A DNA stretch of 64,000 bases from JBBROS01 sp965213855 (GTDB taxonomy: Bacteria > Pseudomonadota > Alphaproteobacteria > Acetobacterales > Acetobacteraceae). Numbering within the stretch: position 1 is the first letter of the stretch; each line of letters begins with the position of its first letter. The notes under the pieces are model-generated. The model was given only the letters and a program-made list of their open reading frames with translations. It did not search any database and was not told the origin of the DNA. The translations under genes were made by a program, and so were the position numbers. The DNA is taken from positions 434,001 through 498,000 of the forward strand of contig CBDCAA010000011.1 of assembly GCA_965213855.1 (NCBI GenBank), written 5' to 3'. Positions 7,575-15,116 of this stretch are shown in pieces.

Positions 7575-8355
7575 CGCAGGTGATCCGGGGGGACGGGCCG
7601 CAGAGGGCGCAGGCCGGGTCGCGGCGGAGCCGGACCGTGCGGAACCGCATCGACAGCGCGTCCCAGATCAGCAGGCGGCCCGAGAGGCCTTCGCCGATGC
7701 CCATGATCTCTTTCAGGACTTCGTTGGCCTGCAGCGTGCCCATCACGCCCGTGACGGTCCCGAGCACGCCGGCTTCGCTGCATGACGGCAACAGGCTATT
7801 CGGGGGCGGCGCCGGATGCAGGCAGCGGTAGCAGGGGCCGGCCGGATCGGCGTGCGGCTTGAATGTGGACAACTGCCCGTCGAACCGCAGCACGGCGGCC
7901 GAGACCAGCGTGCGCCGGGCCAGCACGCAGGCGTCGGCCACCAGGAAGCGTGTCTCGAAGTTGTCGCTGCCGTCGCAAACGATGTCGTACGCTGCCACCA
8001 GCCTCGCCACATTCGCCGCCGTCAGCCGCGTCTCATGCGGCTCGATCGTCGCGCCCGGGTTGATCGCCCGCGCCGCCGCCGCCGCACTCGCCACCTTCGG
8101 CGCGCCCAGCCGGTCCATCGTATGCGCCACCTGCCGCTGCAAGTTCGACAGCTCTACCCGGTCGTCGTCGACGATCCCGATCGTCCCCACCCCCGCAGCC
8201 GCGAGGTAGAGCACCAGCGGCGAGCCCAGCCCCCCGGCGCCCACCACCAGCACCCGCGCGGCGCGCAGCTTCGCCTGGCCCTCGCCGCCGACCTCCTGCA
8301 GCAGGATATGCCGGCTGTATCGCGTGATCTCGTCTTCCGAAAAATCCGGTTCCAT
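7564..8355 (-). CDS. moeB: HesA/MoeB/ThiF family sulfur-carrier adenylyltransferase
   Basis: E1-like enzyme that adenylates the C-terminal glycine of a ubiquitin-fold sulfur carrier (MoaD or ThiS type). 263 residues, as in MoeB without a rhodanese domain. The ATP-binding GAGGLGSP is at about residues 39-46, the conserved Arg is in ELSNLQRQV, and DGSDNFETR precedes the substrate pocket. Two zinc CxxC pairs, CYRC and CALC, are both present, as is the Cys before EAGVLG that marks the active-site segment. Start at 8355 (MEPDFSEDEITRYSRHI) is the usual family start. Divergent from queC with a 34-base gap; overlaps the DsrE gene downstream. Confidence 0.9.
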   Translation of the reverse strand: MEPDFSEDEITRYSRHILLQEVGGEGQAKLRAARVLVVGAGGLGSPLVLYLAAAGVGTIGIVDDDRVELSNLQRQVAHTMDRLGAPKVASAAAAARAINPGATIEPHETRLTAANVARLVAAYDIVCDGSDNFETRFLVADACVLARRTLVSAAVLRFDGQLSTFKPHADPAGPCYRCLHPAPPPNSLLPSCSEAGVLGTVTGVMGTLQANEVLKEIMGIGEGLSGRLLIWDALSMRFRTVRLRRDPACALCGPSPRITCVAA

Positions 8356-8389
8356 GGTGAACAGATAGTCTCGGGGGGCATCGATTGCG

Positions 8390-9109
8390 ATGGAGGCCAT
8401 GGAGGGGCAGGGGACGCCAGAACAGGCGCTGGTGTTGTTCAGCGGCGGGCAGGACAGCACCGCCTGCCTCGCCTGGGCGCTCGACCGGTTTCCCGTGGTC
8501 GAGACTGTGGGCTTCGCCTACGGGCAGCGCCACGCGGTCGAGCTCGCCTGCCGCCCGCCGCTGCGCGCCGTCCTGGGCGAGCGCTGGCCCGGCCGGCTCG
8601 GCGCCGACCACGTGCTCGACCTCGCCGGCCCCATCGCCGGCCTCGGCGCCACCGCACTCACGTCCGGCGCCGCGATCGCCATGGGCCGCGACGGCCTGCC
8701 CACCACCTTCGTGCCGGGGCGCAACCTGCTGTTCCTCACGCTGGCGGCCGCGCTCGCCTATCGCCGCGGGCTGAAGCATATCGTCGGCGGCATGTGCGAG
8801 ACCGACTATAGCGGCTACCCGGACTGCCGCGACGACACCGTGAAGGCGATGCAGCTGGCGCTCAATCTCGGCATGGCAAGCCGCTTCGTCCTGCACACGC
8901 CGCTCATGTGGCTCGACAAGGCGGCGACCTTCGCCATGGCCCGGGCGTTCGGCATCCTGGAGGCCACCATCGAACTCACCCACACCTGTTACCGCGGCGA
9001 CCGCACGCATCGCCACGCCTGGGGCTACGGCTGCAACGAGTGCCCGGCTTGCCATCTCCGCGCCGACGGCTTTGCCCGCTTCCTTGCCGGGCAGCAGGTG
9101 GGCGCCTGA
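8390..9109 (+). CDS. queC: 7-cyano-7-deazaguanine synthase QueC
   Basis: Converts 7-carboxy-7-deazaguanine to preQ0, using ATP and ammonia, in queuosine biosynthesis. 239 residues. The PP-loop SGGQDST is at about residues 18-24. GRNLLFLTLAAALA and CETDYSGYPDCRD are strongly conserved QueC segments. The C-terminal zinc site is visible as CYRGDR, CNEC and CHLR. ATG at 8390 was chosen; a second ATG at 8399 is possible, but the purine-rich stretch between them is too close to serve it. The stop overlaps the DedA start by one base (TGATG). No other queuosine genes are in the window. Confidence 0.95.
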   Translation: MEAMEGQGTPEQALVLFSGGQDSTACLAWALDRFPVVETVGFAYGQRHAVELACRPPLRAVLGERWPGRLGADHVLDLAGPIAGLGATALTSGAAIAMGRDGLPTTFVPGRNLLFLTLAAALAYRRGLKHIVGGMCETDYSGYPDCRDDTVKAMQLALNLGMASRFVLHTPLMWLDKAATFAMARAFGILEATIELTHTCYRGDRTHRHAWGYGCNECPACHLRADGFARFLAGQQVGA

Positions 9110-9810
9110 TGCTCGACTGGCTCGAATACATCGTCCAGAACTACGGCTACGGCGCCGTCGGCCTGACCATCTGCCTCGAGGCGATGGGACTACCGCTGCC
9201 GGGCGAATCGCTCCTGATCGCGACGGCCATCTACGCGGCCACCACGCACCACCTCGCCATCGAATGGATCGTCCTGTCGGCCGCGGTGGGCGCCATCATG
9301 GGCGACAATTTCGGCTACCTGATCGGCCAGCGCCTCGGCCGCCCGCTGCTGGAGAAGTACGGTCCGAAGGTCTACCTGACCGTCGAGCGCCAGCGGCTCG
9401 GCCAGTATCTCTTCCTCCGCTATGGCGGCTTCGTCGTGTTCGCCGGGCGGTTCGTCGCGTTCATGCGCACCTTCGTCGCCCTGCTGGCGGGCGCCAACCG
9501 CATGCATTGGACGCGCTTCCTGTTCTGGAATGCGCTGGGCGGCATCGCCTGGACCCATCTATACGGTATCGGTGCCTATCTGCTCGGCAACCAGGCGCAT
9601 CGCCTTGCCGGGCCGTTCGGGCTGGCGATCGGCACGCTGGCCGCCATCGCCGCCGTGGCCGTCATCTGGTTCCTGAAAAAGAATGAGCGGCGGCTGATGC
9701 AGAAGGCCACGACCGAGATGCAGGCGCACGACGAGGCCGTAGCGGCCCGCAAGGCCGGCCGCAAACCCGCCCGCCCCGATCCGATCCCGGAGACTGCGGA
9801 CGGCGGGTAG
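9109..9810 (+). CDS. DedA family membrane protein
   Basis: A 233-residue inner-membrane protein of the DedA/SNARE-associated family, a group now linked to undecaprenyl-phosphate or phospholipid flipping. The typical features are present: GLPLPGESLLIATAIYA near the N-terminus, GDNFGYLIGQRLGRPLL, and RFVAFMRTFVALLAGANRMHW with the conserved FxGRFxxxxR arginines. GGIAWTHLYGIGAYLLG and a last membrane helix follow, then a charged cytoplasmic tail of about 45 residues ending in a Pro-rich stretch. Translationally coupled to queC through TGATG; functional link to queuosine is not evident. Confidence 0.92.
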   Translation: MLDWLEYIVQNYGYGAVGLTICLEAMGLPLPGESLLIATAIYAATTHHLAIEWIVLSAAVGAIMGDNFGYLIGQRLGRPLLEKYGPKVYLTVERQRLGQYLFLRYGGFVVFAGRFVAFMRTFVALLAGANRMHWTRFLFWNALGGIAWTHLYGIGAYLLGNQAHRLAGPFGLAIGTLAAIAAVAVIWFLKKNERRLMQKATTEMQAHDEAVAARKAGRKPARPDPIPETADGG

Positions 9811-9863
9811 GCGCCGGCTGGCCGGGGCACCGCGTCCTTCGCAGGGGGGTGTGGGGACGGCTT

Positions 9864-10367
9864 TCATTGCCCGCACCGCGCCACCGCCAGCAGCGGCTCC
9901 GGGTCCACCGCCTCGCCGCCGCGAAGCACGGCGAAGAACACGTGCGTGCCGTAGGTGACGCCGGTCCGCGCCACATGGCCGAGCGCTTCGCCGGCCTTCA
10001 CAGTCCGGCGCCCTTCGGCGATGGCCGGGACCAGGTTGCCCAGGTGGGCATACAGCGTCTCCGTCCCGTCGGCATGGCGCAGGTGCACCGTCACGCCGCC
10101 CAGGCCCTGGCGCTTGATCACGACGACCATCCCATCCGCCGCCGCATGCACCAGCGCGCCTGCCGGTGCCGGCAGGTCAATGCCATTGTGGAAGCCCGCC
10201 GGCGCGTGCGGCCCCACCGCGTGCCGCATCCCGAACGGCGAGGAGATGCAGGCCGGAGTCACGGGCGGCAGCAGGGCCGGACCAGGCGGTCCCGCCGCCG
10301 CCAGACCCGGGCCAGGCGCCGCCAAGACGCTTGCCGCGATGCACCACCCTCCATAGGCTCGACCCAT
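9864..10367 (-). CDS. LytM/M23-fold exported protein with incomplete zinc site
   Basis: A 167-residue exported protein of the M23 peptidoglycan endopeptidase fold. MGRAYGGWCIAASVLAAPGPGLAAA is a signal peptide. Fold motifs: FHNGIDLPAP (zinc His60 and Asp64), YAHLGN (His108) and YGTHVFFAVLRGG. In active LytM enzymes the last motif is HxH; here the first His (142) is present but the second, a zinc ligand, is Phe144. This resembles non-catalytic LytM proteins such as EnvC or NlpD, which activate amidases, but there is no coiled coil or LysM domain. Start at 10367 is needed for the signal peptide and places the two divergent start codons on one CATG. Confidence 0.82.
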   Translation of the reverse strand: MGRAYGGWCIAASVLAAPGPGLAAAGPPGPALLPPVTPACISSPFGMRHAVGPHAPAGFHNGIDLPAPAGALVHAAADGMVVVIKRQGLGGVTVHLRHADGTETLYAHLGNLVPAIAEGRRTVKAGEALGHVARTGVTYGTHVFFAVLRGGEAVDPEPLLAVARCGQ

Positions 10368-10368
10368 G
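10365..10368. other. shared CATG: overlapping divergent start codons
   Basis: The palindrome CATG supplies the ATG of the M23-like gene on the minus strand (10367-10365) and the ATG of the ABC permease on the plus strand (10366-10368). There is no intergenic space, so each gene's promoter and ribosome site must lie inside the other's coding sequence, unless one of the starts is mis-assigned. Confidence 0.6.
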
Positions 10369-11283
10369 GGCCGCTTCCTCCTGCGCCGCGCCATCCTTGC
10401 GATGGCCGTGTGCCTCACCGTCCTGGTCCTCAGCTTCGCCCTCACCCGGGTCGCCGGCGACCCGGCGCTCGCCGTGGCCGGGCCGCAAGCGTCGGCCGCC
10501 GACGTGGCCGCCATCCGTACCGCCTACGGGCTCGACCGGCCACTGCCCACCCAGTTCCTCGACTGGATCGGCCATGCTCTGAGCGGCGACCTCGGCCGAT
10601 CCTACCTGTTTCGCCAGCCCGTCGCGGAACTCGTCGCGGCGCGCTTTCCGGTCACGCTCACCCTCGGCTTTGTCGGCCTGTCCATCGCCTTCTCCGTCGC
10701 GATCCCGCTCGGTATCCTCGCCGCGCTGCAGGAAGGCCGGACCTTCGACCGGCTCGTCACGCTCGTCGCCCTGCTGGGGCAGGCCGCGCCCAGCTTCTGG
10801 CTCGCGCTCCTGCTCATCATCTGGTTCGGACTCGACCTGCAATGGCTGCCGATCGCCGGGATCGAAGACTGGACCGGCTACGTGCTGCCCGGCATCGTCC
10901 TCAGCTTCTCCGCCATCCCAGCGCTCATCCGCCTCACCCGCTCCGGCATGATCGACGCGATGGCGTCGGACTACATCCGCACCGCCCGTGCCGGGGGCCT
11001 CTCGCCCTGGAGCGTCGTGCTGAAGCATGCCGCCCGCAACGCCGCCATGCCCGTCGTCGCCATCGCCGCCGTCCAGCTCGGCTTCATGCTCGGCGGCTCC
11101 ATCGTTATCGAGGCGGTGTTCAACCTTCCCGGCATCGGCGAGTTGGCCTGGGAGAGTGTCAGCAAGAACGACTTTCCGGTCGTCCAAGCGGTCGTGCTCA
11201 TCCTCAGCCTGGTCTACATCCTGCTGACCCTCGGCGCCGACCTCCTCAACGCCGCCCTCGACCCGCGACTCCGAACCTCGTGA
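10366..11283 (+). CDS. peptide/nickel-type ABC transporter permease (DppB-like)
   Basis: First membrane subunit of an oligopeptide-family importer. 305 residues. It opens with GRFLLRRAILAMAVCLTVLVLSFALTRVAGDPA, the standard N-terminal helix of DppB/OppB, and then has the periplasmic LDRPLPTQFLDWIGHALSGDLGRS segment. The EAA loop coupling to the ATPase reads DYIRTARAGGLSPWSVVLKHAARNA. About six membrane helices. It heads a transporter set with 11430-12254, 12247-13200 and 13197-14126; the binding protein at 15117-16628 is on the opposite strand. Substrate could be peptides, nickel or other solutes and cannot be read from sequence. Confidence 0.92.
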   Translation: MGRFLLRRAILAMAVCLTVLVLSFALTRVAGDPALAVAGPQASAADVAAIRTAYGLDRPLPTQFLDWIGHALSGDLGRSYLFRQPVAELVAARFPVTLTLGFVGLSIAFSVAIPLGILAALQEGRTFDRLVTLVALLGQAAPSFWLALLLIIWFGLDLQWLPIAGIEDWTGYVLPGIVLSFSAIPALIRLTRSGMIDAMASDYIRTARAGGLSPWSVVLKHAARNAAMPVVAIAAVQLGFMLGGSIVIEAVFNLPGIGELAWESVSKNDFPVVQAVVLILSLVYILLTLGADLLNAALDPRLRTS

Positions 11284-11295
11284 CAGATAACGTAC

Positions 11296-11416
11296 GTCGT
11301 GGCCGGGCTTGACCCGTCCACCCACGCCGACGACACGCCCCTCGGCCGCCACGCCATGAACGCGTCCGATGATCGGGACCCGCTTCTGTGTCGAGGAAAG
11401 GGCCGGGGTGAGGGCA
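11296..11416. repeat. composite of two repeat half-elements between permease genes
   Basis: The 146-base gap 11284-11429 separates two permease genes that usually abut. It holds two repeat-like pieces: GTGGCCGGGCTTGACCCGTC at 11299-11318, resembling a very common alphaproteobacterial intergenic repeat, and AGGGCCGGGGTGAGGGCAGG at 11399-11418, the right half of the element seen whole at 27032-27070. No gene was found in between. Confidence 0.55.
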
Positions 11417-11429
11417 GGGCGCATACCGC

Positions 11430-12254
11430 GTGACCAAGACTTTCTCCACCGCCCTCGGCGCCCTCATCCTCGCCGTCACCCTTGCCGCCGCCCTCGTTGG
11501 CCCGGCTCTCGTGCCCCATGACCCCTTCGCCCAGGATTTGCTGCACCGCCTGACGCCCCCGGCCTGGCTCGGCGGCAGCGCCGACCACCTGTTCGGCACC
11601 GACCAGCTCGGCCGCGACTACCTCGCCCGGCTCGTCTATGGCGCGCGCATCTCGCTCCTGATCGGCGCCGCCGCGGCCCTGGCGAGCGGCGTCATCGGCA
11701 TCACGCTCGGGCTCCTGGGCGGCTACTTCGGCGGCCGCGTTGACGACCTGGTCATGTTCGTCGTCACGTGCCGGCTCAGCCTGCCGCTGATCCTGGTCGC
11801 ACTCGCGATCGTCTCGGCCGTCGGCAGCTCGCTCGCCATCGTCGTCGCGACGCTGGCGCTTCTGCTTTGGGACCGCTTCGCCGTCGTCGCCCGCACCACC
11901 ACGATGCAGGTGCGCACGCTCGACTACGTCGCCGCCGCACAGGCCGCCGGTGCCGGCACGTGGCATGTCCTGCTGCGCGAAATCCTGCCCAACATCGCCC
12001 CCCACCTCGTCGTCGTCGCCACGCTGGAGGTTGCGCTCGCGATCCTGCTCGAGGCCGTCCTCAGCTTCCTCGGCCTCGGCGTCCCGGCGCCGCTGCCGAG
12101 CTGGGGGCTCATGATCGCAGAGGGCAAAGACTACATGTTCTTCGACCCCTGGGTCATCATGGTCCCCGGCGTCGCCCTGTTCGTCCTCGTCCTCGGCGTG
12201 AACCTCCTGGGTGATGGCCTCCGTGACCTGTTCGGCATCCGCCGGCGTGTCTGA
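11430..12254 (+). CDS. peptide/nickel-type ABC transporter permease (DppC-like)
   Basis: Second membrane subunit of the importer. 274 residues from a GTG start at 11430; no ATG exists before the conserved region. The family-specific HLFGTDQLGRDYLARLVYGARISL follows an N-terminal helix, and the EAA loop is seen as LDYVAAAQAAGAGTWHVLLREILPN. The C-terminal SFLGLGVPAPLPSWGLMI is characteristic of DppC/OppC. Its last eight bases overlap the GTG start of the next ATPase gene. Separated from the upstream permease by a repeat insertion, which may reduce or decouple its translation from that of the first gene. Confidence 0.92.
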   Translation: MTKTFSTALGALILAVTLAAALVGPALVPHDPFAQDLLHRLTPPAWLGGSADHLFGTDQLGRDYLARLVYGARISLLIGAAAALASGVIGITLGLLGGYFGGRVDDLVMFVVTCRLSLPLILVALAIVSAVGSSLAIVVATLALLLWDRFAVVARTTTMQVRTLDYVAAAQAAGAGTWHVLLREILPNIAPHLVVVATLEVALAILLEAVLSFLGLGVPAPLPSWGLMIAEGKDYMFFDPWVIMVPGVALFVLVLGVNLLGDGLRDLFGIRRRV

Positions 12255-13200
12255 CGCCGTGCTCGAGATCGTGGACCTGCACGTCCGGTTCGGCGTCACC
12301 GAAGCCGTCCGCGGCGCCTCCCTGTCGCTCCGCCGGGGCGAGACGCACTGCCTGGTCGGCGAATCGGGCTGCGGCAAGTCCGTCACCGCCCTGTCCGTCA
12401 TGGGCCTGCTCGCCCGTGGCGCCGTGCGGACCGGCGGTGCCGTCCGGTTCCACGGCGAGGACCTCGCGACCCTGTCCGGCCGCGCGATGAACCGGCTGCG
12501 CGGCGACCGGATCGGCATGATCTTCCAGGAGCCGATGACCAGCCTCAATCCGGCCTACACGGTCGGCTCGCAGATGGCCGAGGTGTTCCGCCGCCACCGC
12601 GGCGGCACGCGCCGCGCCGCGCTCGACCACGCCGCCGCTTGCCTCGCCCGCGTCGGCATGGCCAACCCGGCCATGCGACTCGGCCAGTTCCCGCACCAGC
12701 TCAGCGGCGGCCTCCGCCAGCGCGTCATGATCGCCATGGCCCTGCTGTGCGACCCCGAACTGCTGATCGCCGACGAGCCGACCACCGCGCTCGACGTGAC
12801 GGTCCAGGCCGGCATCCTTCGCCTGCTCGCCAGCCTGCGCGCCGAGCGCGGCCTGGCTTTGATGATGATCACCCACGATCTCGGCGTCGTCGCCCGCATC
12901 GCCGACCACGTCAGCGTGATGTATGCGGGCCAGGTCATCGAGTCCGCACCCGTGCGGGACGTGTTCGCCAGGCCGAGCCACCCCTATACGCAGGGCTTGC
13001 TGGCGAGCGTGCCGGTGCCGGGCCGCACCCCCCGCGACCAGCCGCTCGGCAGCATCCCGGGGACCGTTCCGCGGCTCGGGCCGGGTTTCGTCGGCTGCGC
13101 CTTTCGTTCGCGCTGCCCTAGGGCGATGCCCGCCTGCGCCGTCGCCGCGCCGCTTCGCCACCGCGGCCCCGGCCACACCTATCTCTGCCAACTCGAATGA
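12247..13200 (+). CDS. peptide-type ABC transporter ATP-binding protein (DppD-like)
   Basis: First ATPase of the importer. 317 residues from GTG 12247 (an upstream ATG at 12211 would add 12 residues). Walker A is GESGCGKS, the Q-loop is in MIFQEPMTSLNP, the signature is LSGGLRQRVMIAMAL, and Walker B is LLIADEPTTALD, followed by the H-loop MITHDLG. The C-terminal oligopeptide-family extension is present: HPYTQGLLAS, then a Cys-containing segment (GCAFRSRCPRAMPAC) of the sort that carries a [4Fe-4S] cluster in DppD/DppF proteins. Overlaps the next gene by ATGA. Confidence 0.93.
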   Translation: MSDAVLEIVDLHVRFGVTEAVRGASLSLRRGETHCLVGESGCGKSVTALSVMGLLARGAVRTGGAVRFHGEDLATLSGRAMNRLRGDRIGMIFQEPMTSLNPAYTVGSQMAEVFRRHRGGTRRAALDHAAACLARVGMANPAMRLGQFPHQLSGGLRQRVMIAMALLCDPELLIADEPTTALDVTVQAGILRLLASLRAERGLALMMITHDLGVVARIADHVSVMYAGQVIESAPVRDVFARPSHPYTQGLLASVPVPGRTPRDQPLGSIPGTVPRLGPGFVGCAFRSRCPRAMPACAVAAPLRHRGPGHTYLCQLE

Positions 13201-14126
13201 CCGCGACGGGCGCCGCTGCCATCGAGATCCGCGACGTCGCCAAGCGGTTCGGCCCCGTCCACGCCGTCGACGGCGTGAGCCTGAGCGTGCCGCACGGCGC
13301 CGTCCTCGGGATCGTCGGCGAAAGCGGCTGCGGCAAGTCCACGTTGGCCCGGCTCATCCTCGGCCTGTTGCCGGCCAGCGCGGGCACGATCTTGGTGGAT
13401 GGCGCCAGCCTCGGCAGCCTGGACCGCCGGGCCCGCGCCCGCCTGATCCAGCCCGTGTTCCAGGACCCCTATTCGAGCCTCAACCCAAGGCACCGCGTTC
13501 GCGACATCGTCGGGCTGCCGCTGCGGGCGCAAGGCGTCCGCGATCGCGAAGCGCCGGTCCTCGACATGCTCGCGCGCGTCGGGCTGGACCAGGACATGGC
13601 CGCGCGGGTGCCGTCCGAACTCAGCGGCGGACAGCGTCAGCGGGTCGCCATCGCCCGCGCCCTCGTGCTGCGGCCACGGATCGTGGTGTGCGACGAGCCG
13701 ACCTCCGCGCTCGACGTCTCGGTGCAGGCGCAAATCCTCAACCTGCTCGCCGAGCTGCGTGCCGCCCTCGGCCTCACGCTGGTGTTCATCAGCCACAACC
13801 TGGCGGTCGTGGAGCATATCGCGACCGAGGTCGCCGTGATGTATCTGGGCCGGATCGTCGAGCACGCACCGGTCGACGAACTGTTCGCCACACCCCGGCA
13901 CCCCTACACGCGCGCGCTCCTCGCAAGCGTCCTCACCCCCGACCCCACTCTCGGCATCCCTGACCCTGGCCTTGTCGAGATCCCGCCCGACCCGGCCAAC
14001 ATACCCACGGGCTGCTCGCTCCATCCACGTTGCCCGATCGCCGAGCCGCGTTGCGCCGTCGAACGCCCGGCTGGCCGCAGGTCCGCCGGTCGCTTGGTGG
14101 AGTGCCTGCTGTCCGCCGATCCATGA
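13197..14126 (+). CDS. peptide-type ABC transporter ATP-binding protein (DppF-like)
   Basis: Second ATPase of the importer. 309 residues. Walker A is GESGCGKST, the Q-loop region reads VFQDPYSSLNPRHRV, the signature is LSGGQRQRVAIARAL, and Walker B is IVVCDEPTSALD, with FISHNLA as H-loop. The C-terminal PYTRALLAS and GCSLHPRCPIAEPRCAV segment is the usual solute-family extension with cysteines. Coupled to the previous gene through ATGA. Last gene of the plus-strand transporter operon, followed 23 bases later by a hairpin. Confidence 0.93.
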   Translation: MTATGAAAIEIRDVAKRFGPVHAVDGVSLSVPHGAVLGIVGESGCGKSTLARLILGLLPASAGTILVDGASLGSLDRRARARLIQPVFQDPYSSLNPRHRVRDIVGLPLRAQGVRDREAPVLDMLARVGLDQDMAARVPSELSGGQRQRVAIARALVLRPRIVVCDEPTSALDVSVQAQILNLLAELRAALGLTLVFISHNLAVVEHIATEVAVMYLGRIVEHAPVDELFATPRHPYTRALLASVLTPDPTLGIPDPGLVEIPPDPANIPTGCSLHPRCPIAEPRCAVERPAGRRSAGRLVECLLSADP

Positions 14127-14149
14127 GGCGGTTTGGCCCAAAACGGAAC

Positions 14150-14176
14150 GTGCCAGGGGCCGAGGCCGCCTGGCAC
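14150..14176 (+). terminator. hairpin after the ABC transporter operon
   Basis: GTGCCAGG (14150-14157) pairs with CCTGGCAC (14169-14176) around an 11-base GC-rich loop, 23 bases after the last transporter gene. There is no T tract, so it may be a Rho-assisted or RNA-protecting hairpin rather than a classical terminator. Confidence 0.4.
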
Positions 14177-14194
14177 GCTTCATGAGGGTCGAGA

Positions 14195-14216
14195 CGCGGA
14201 GGCCGGGGCCTCCGCG
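14195..14216 (-). terminator. hairpin after the PEP-CTERM gene
   Basis: A perfect 10-bp inverted repeat, CGCGGAGGCC at 14195-14204 with GGCCTCCGCG at 14207-14216, seven bases beyond the stop of the minus-strand PEP-CTERM gene. No T tract follows. Its position between convergent transcription units supports a terminator role. Confidence 0.45.
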
Positions 14217-14222
14217 CCAAGC

Positions 14223-14933
14223 TTAGTTCTGCAGCCGGCGGCGCCAGAACATGGTGGCGGCGAGCAGCGGCAGGCCGAGCAACGCCATGGTGCCGGGCTC
14301 CGGGACCGCCGTGAGCGACACGCCGTCCAGCACCGCGATGGGCGGCAGGCCGCTGGGGGTGCCCATCGAGAGGAACGAGAGCAGCTCGTTGCTGGCCGTC
14401 GCCGTGTAGGTGAACGTGTTCGTCAGCCAGCCGTTGAAGCCCTGGCTCGGGTTGCTCAGGACGCTCGTCAGGAAGCTCTGGCCACCCAGTGACGCCTGCA
14501 GTTGCTCGGTCGTCGCACCGGTCCGGCTCTGCACCTGCCCGGCGCCCCAGCTGAACGTCAGCGCGTAGGTCTGCCCGGCCACGAGGCCCGAAATCATCTG
14601 CGAGATGCCGCCGCCAACCGCCGGGTCGCCGTCGAGCGCGACGAAGGCGCCGCCCGTCGGGCTGACCGTGGCTGCCCAGAGCTTCTCGTTCGGGCCGCCA
14701 TACTGCGTGTTGGCCGAAACGGTCGTCGAGGCGGCTGCGCTCGTGAAATAAAGGTTATAGCCGCCGTTGCCGCTCCAGCCCGTGACGCCTTCGCCCCCGT
14801 AACCGGTGCCGAACTGGTTGTTGCTGGTGTAGCTCGATGCGGTGAAATCGCCGTTCGTGACGAGCGGCACGGCGTGCGCCGCGGACGCGATCGTCAGGGC
14901 GACGAGGGTAGCTCCAATCCGGCCGATGGTCAT
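14223..14933 (-). CDS. PEP-CTERM sorting domain protein
   Basis: A 236-residue secreted protein. MTIGRIGATLVALTIASAAHA is a signal peptide. The body is Ser/Thr/Gly/Asn-rich beta-type sequence (NGDFTASSYTSNNQFGTGY and similar, GGAFVALDGDPAVGG, GQTYALTFSWGAGQ) like the choice-of-anchor PEP-CTERM group. The C-terminus is a textbook PEP-CTERM tag: VPEPGTMALLGLPLLAATMF followed by WRRRLQN. Such tags are recognised by EpsH-type exosortases, which are not in this window. Fits with the O-glycosylation ligase at 33753-35156, since these proteins are often exported and glycosylated with exopolysaccharide. AT-rich upstream region with direct repeats. Function of the body unknown. Confidence 0.92.
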   Translation of the reverse strand: MTIGRIGATLVALTIASAAHAVPLVTNGDFTASSYTSNNQFGTGYGGEGVTGWSGNGGYNLYFTSAAASTTVSANTQYGGPNEKLWAATVSPTGGAFVALDGDPAVGGGISQMISGLVAGQTYALTFSWGAGQVQSRTGATTEQLQASLGGQSFLTSVLSNPSQGFNGWLTNTFTYTATASNELLSFLSMGTPSGLPPIAVLDGVSLTAVPEPGTMALLGLPLLAATMFWRRRLQN

Positions 14934-14996
14934 TTGCTAGATCCTGTTCGTGGCCGCCAGACAATCCGGCGTGCTCATGAACGGACATTGCCATAA

Positions 14997-15023
14997 ATTA
15001 ACGCCGTTGACAATGATTAACGC
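14997..15023 (-). promoter_or_regulatory. AT-rich region with ATTAACGC direct repeats
   Basis: Between the PEP-CTERM gene (starts at 14933, minus) and the end of the binding-protein gene lies a stretch much richer in A+T than its surroundings. It carries two copies of ATTAACGC (14997-15004 and 15016-15023), 19 bases apart, and TTGACA between them. It probably includes the PEP-CTERM gene promoter, with the repeats as a possible operator. No well-spaced -35/-10 pair was identified. Confidence 0.35.
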
Positions 15024-15116
15024 TAAAATACCTCGGTCAGGAAATGTTTTTGAGATTGTCGGCGTTTGTGCCGACGCCGTCCAGAATGTGTGTCAATCCG
15101 CGGTCAGCCCCGGCCC

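Noticed and set aside
15006..15030. TTGACA followed by TAAAAT as a promoter
   Set aside because: Only 11 bases lie between the two boxes instead of about 17, and the gene downstream is on the other strand.
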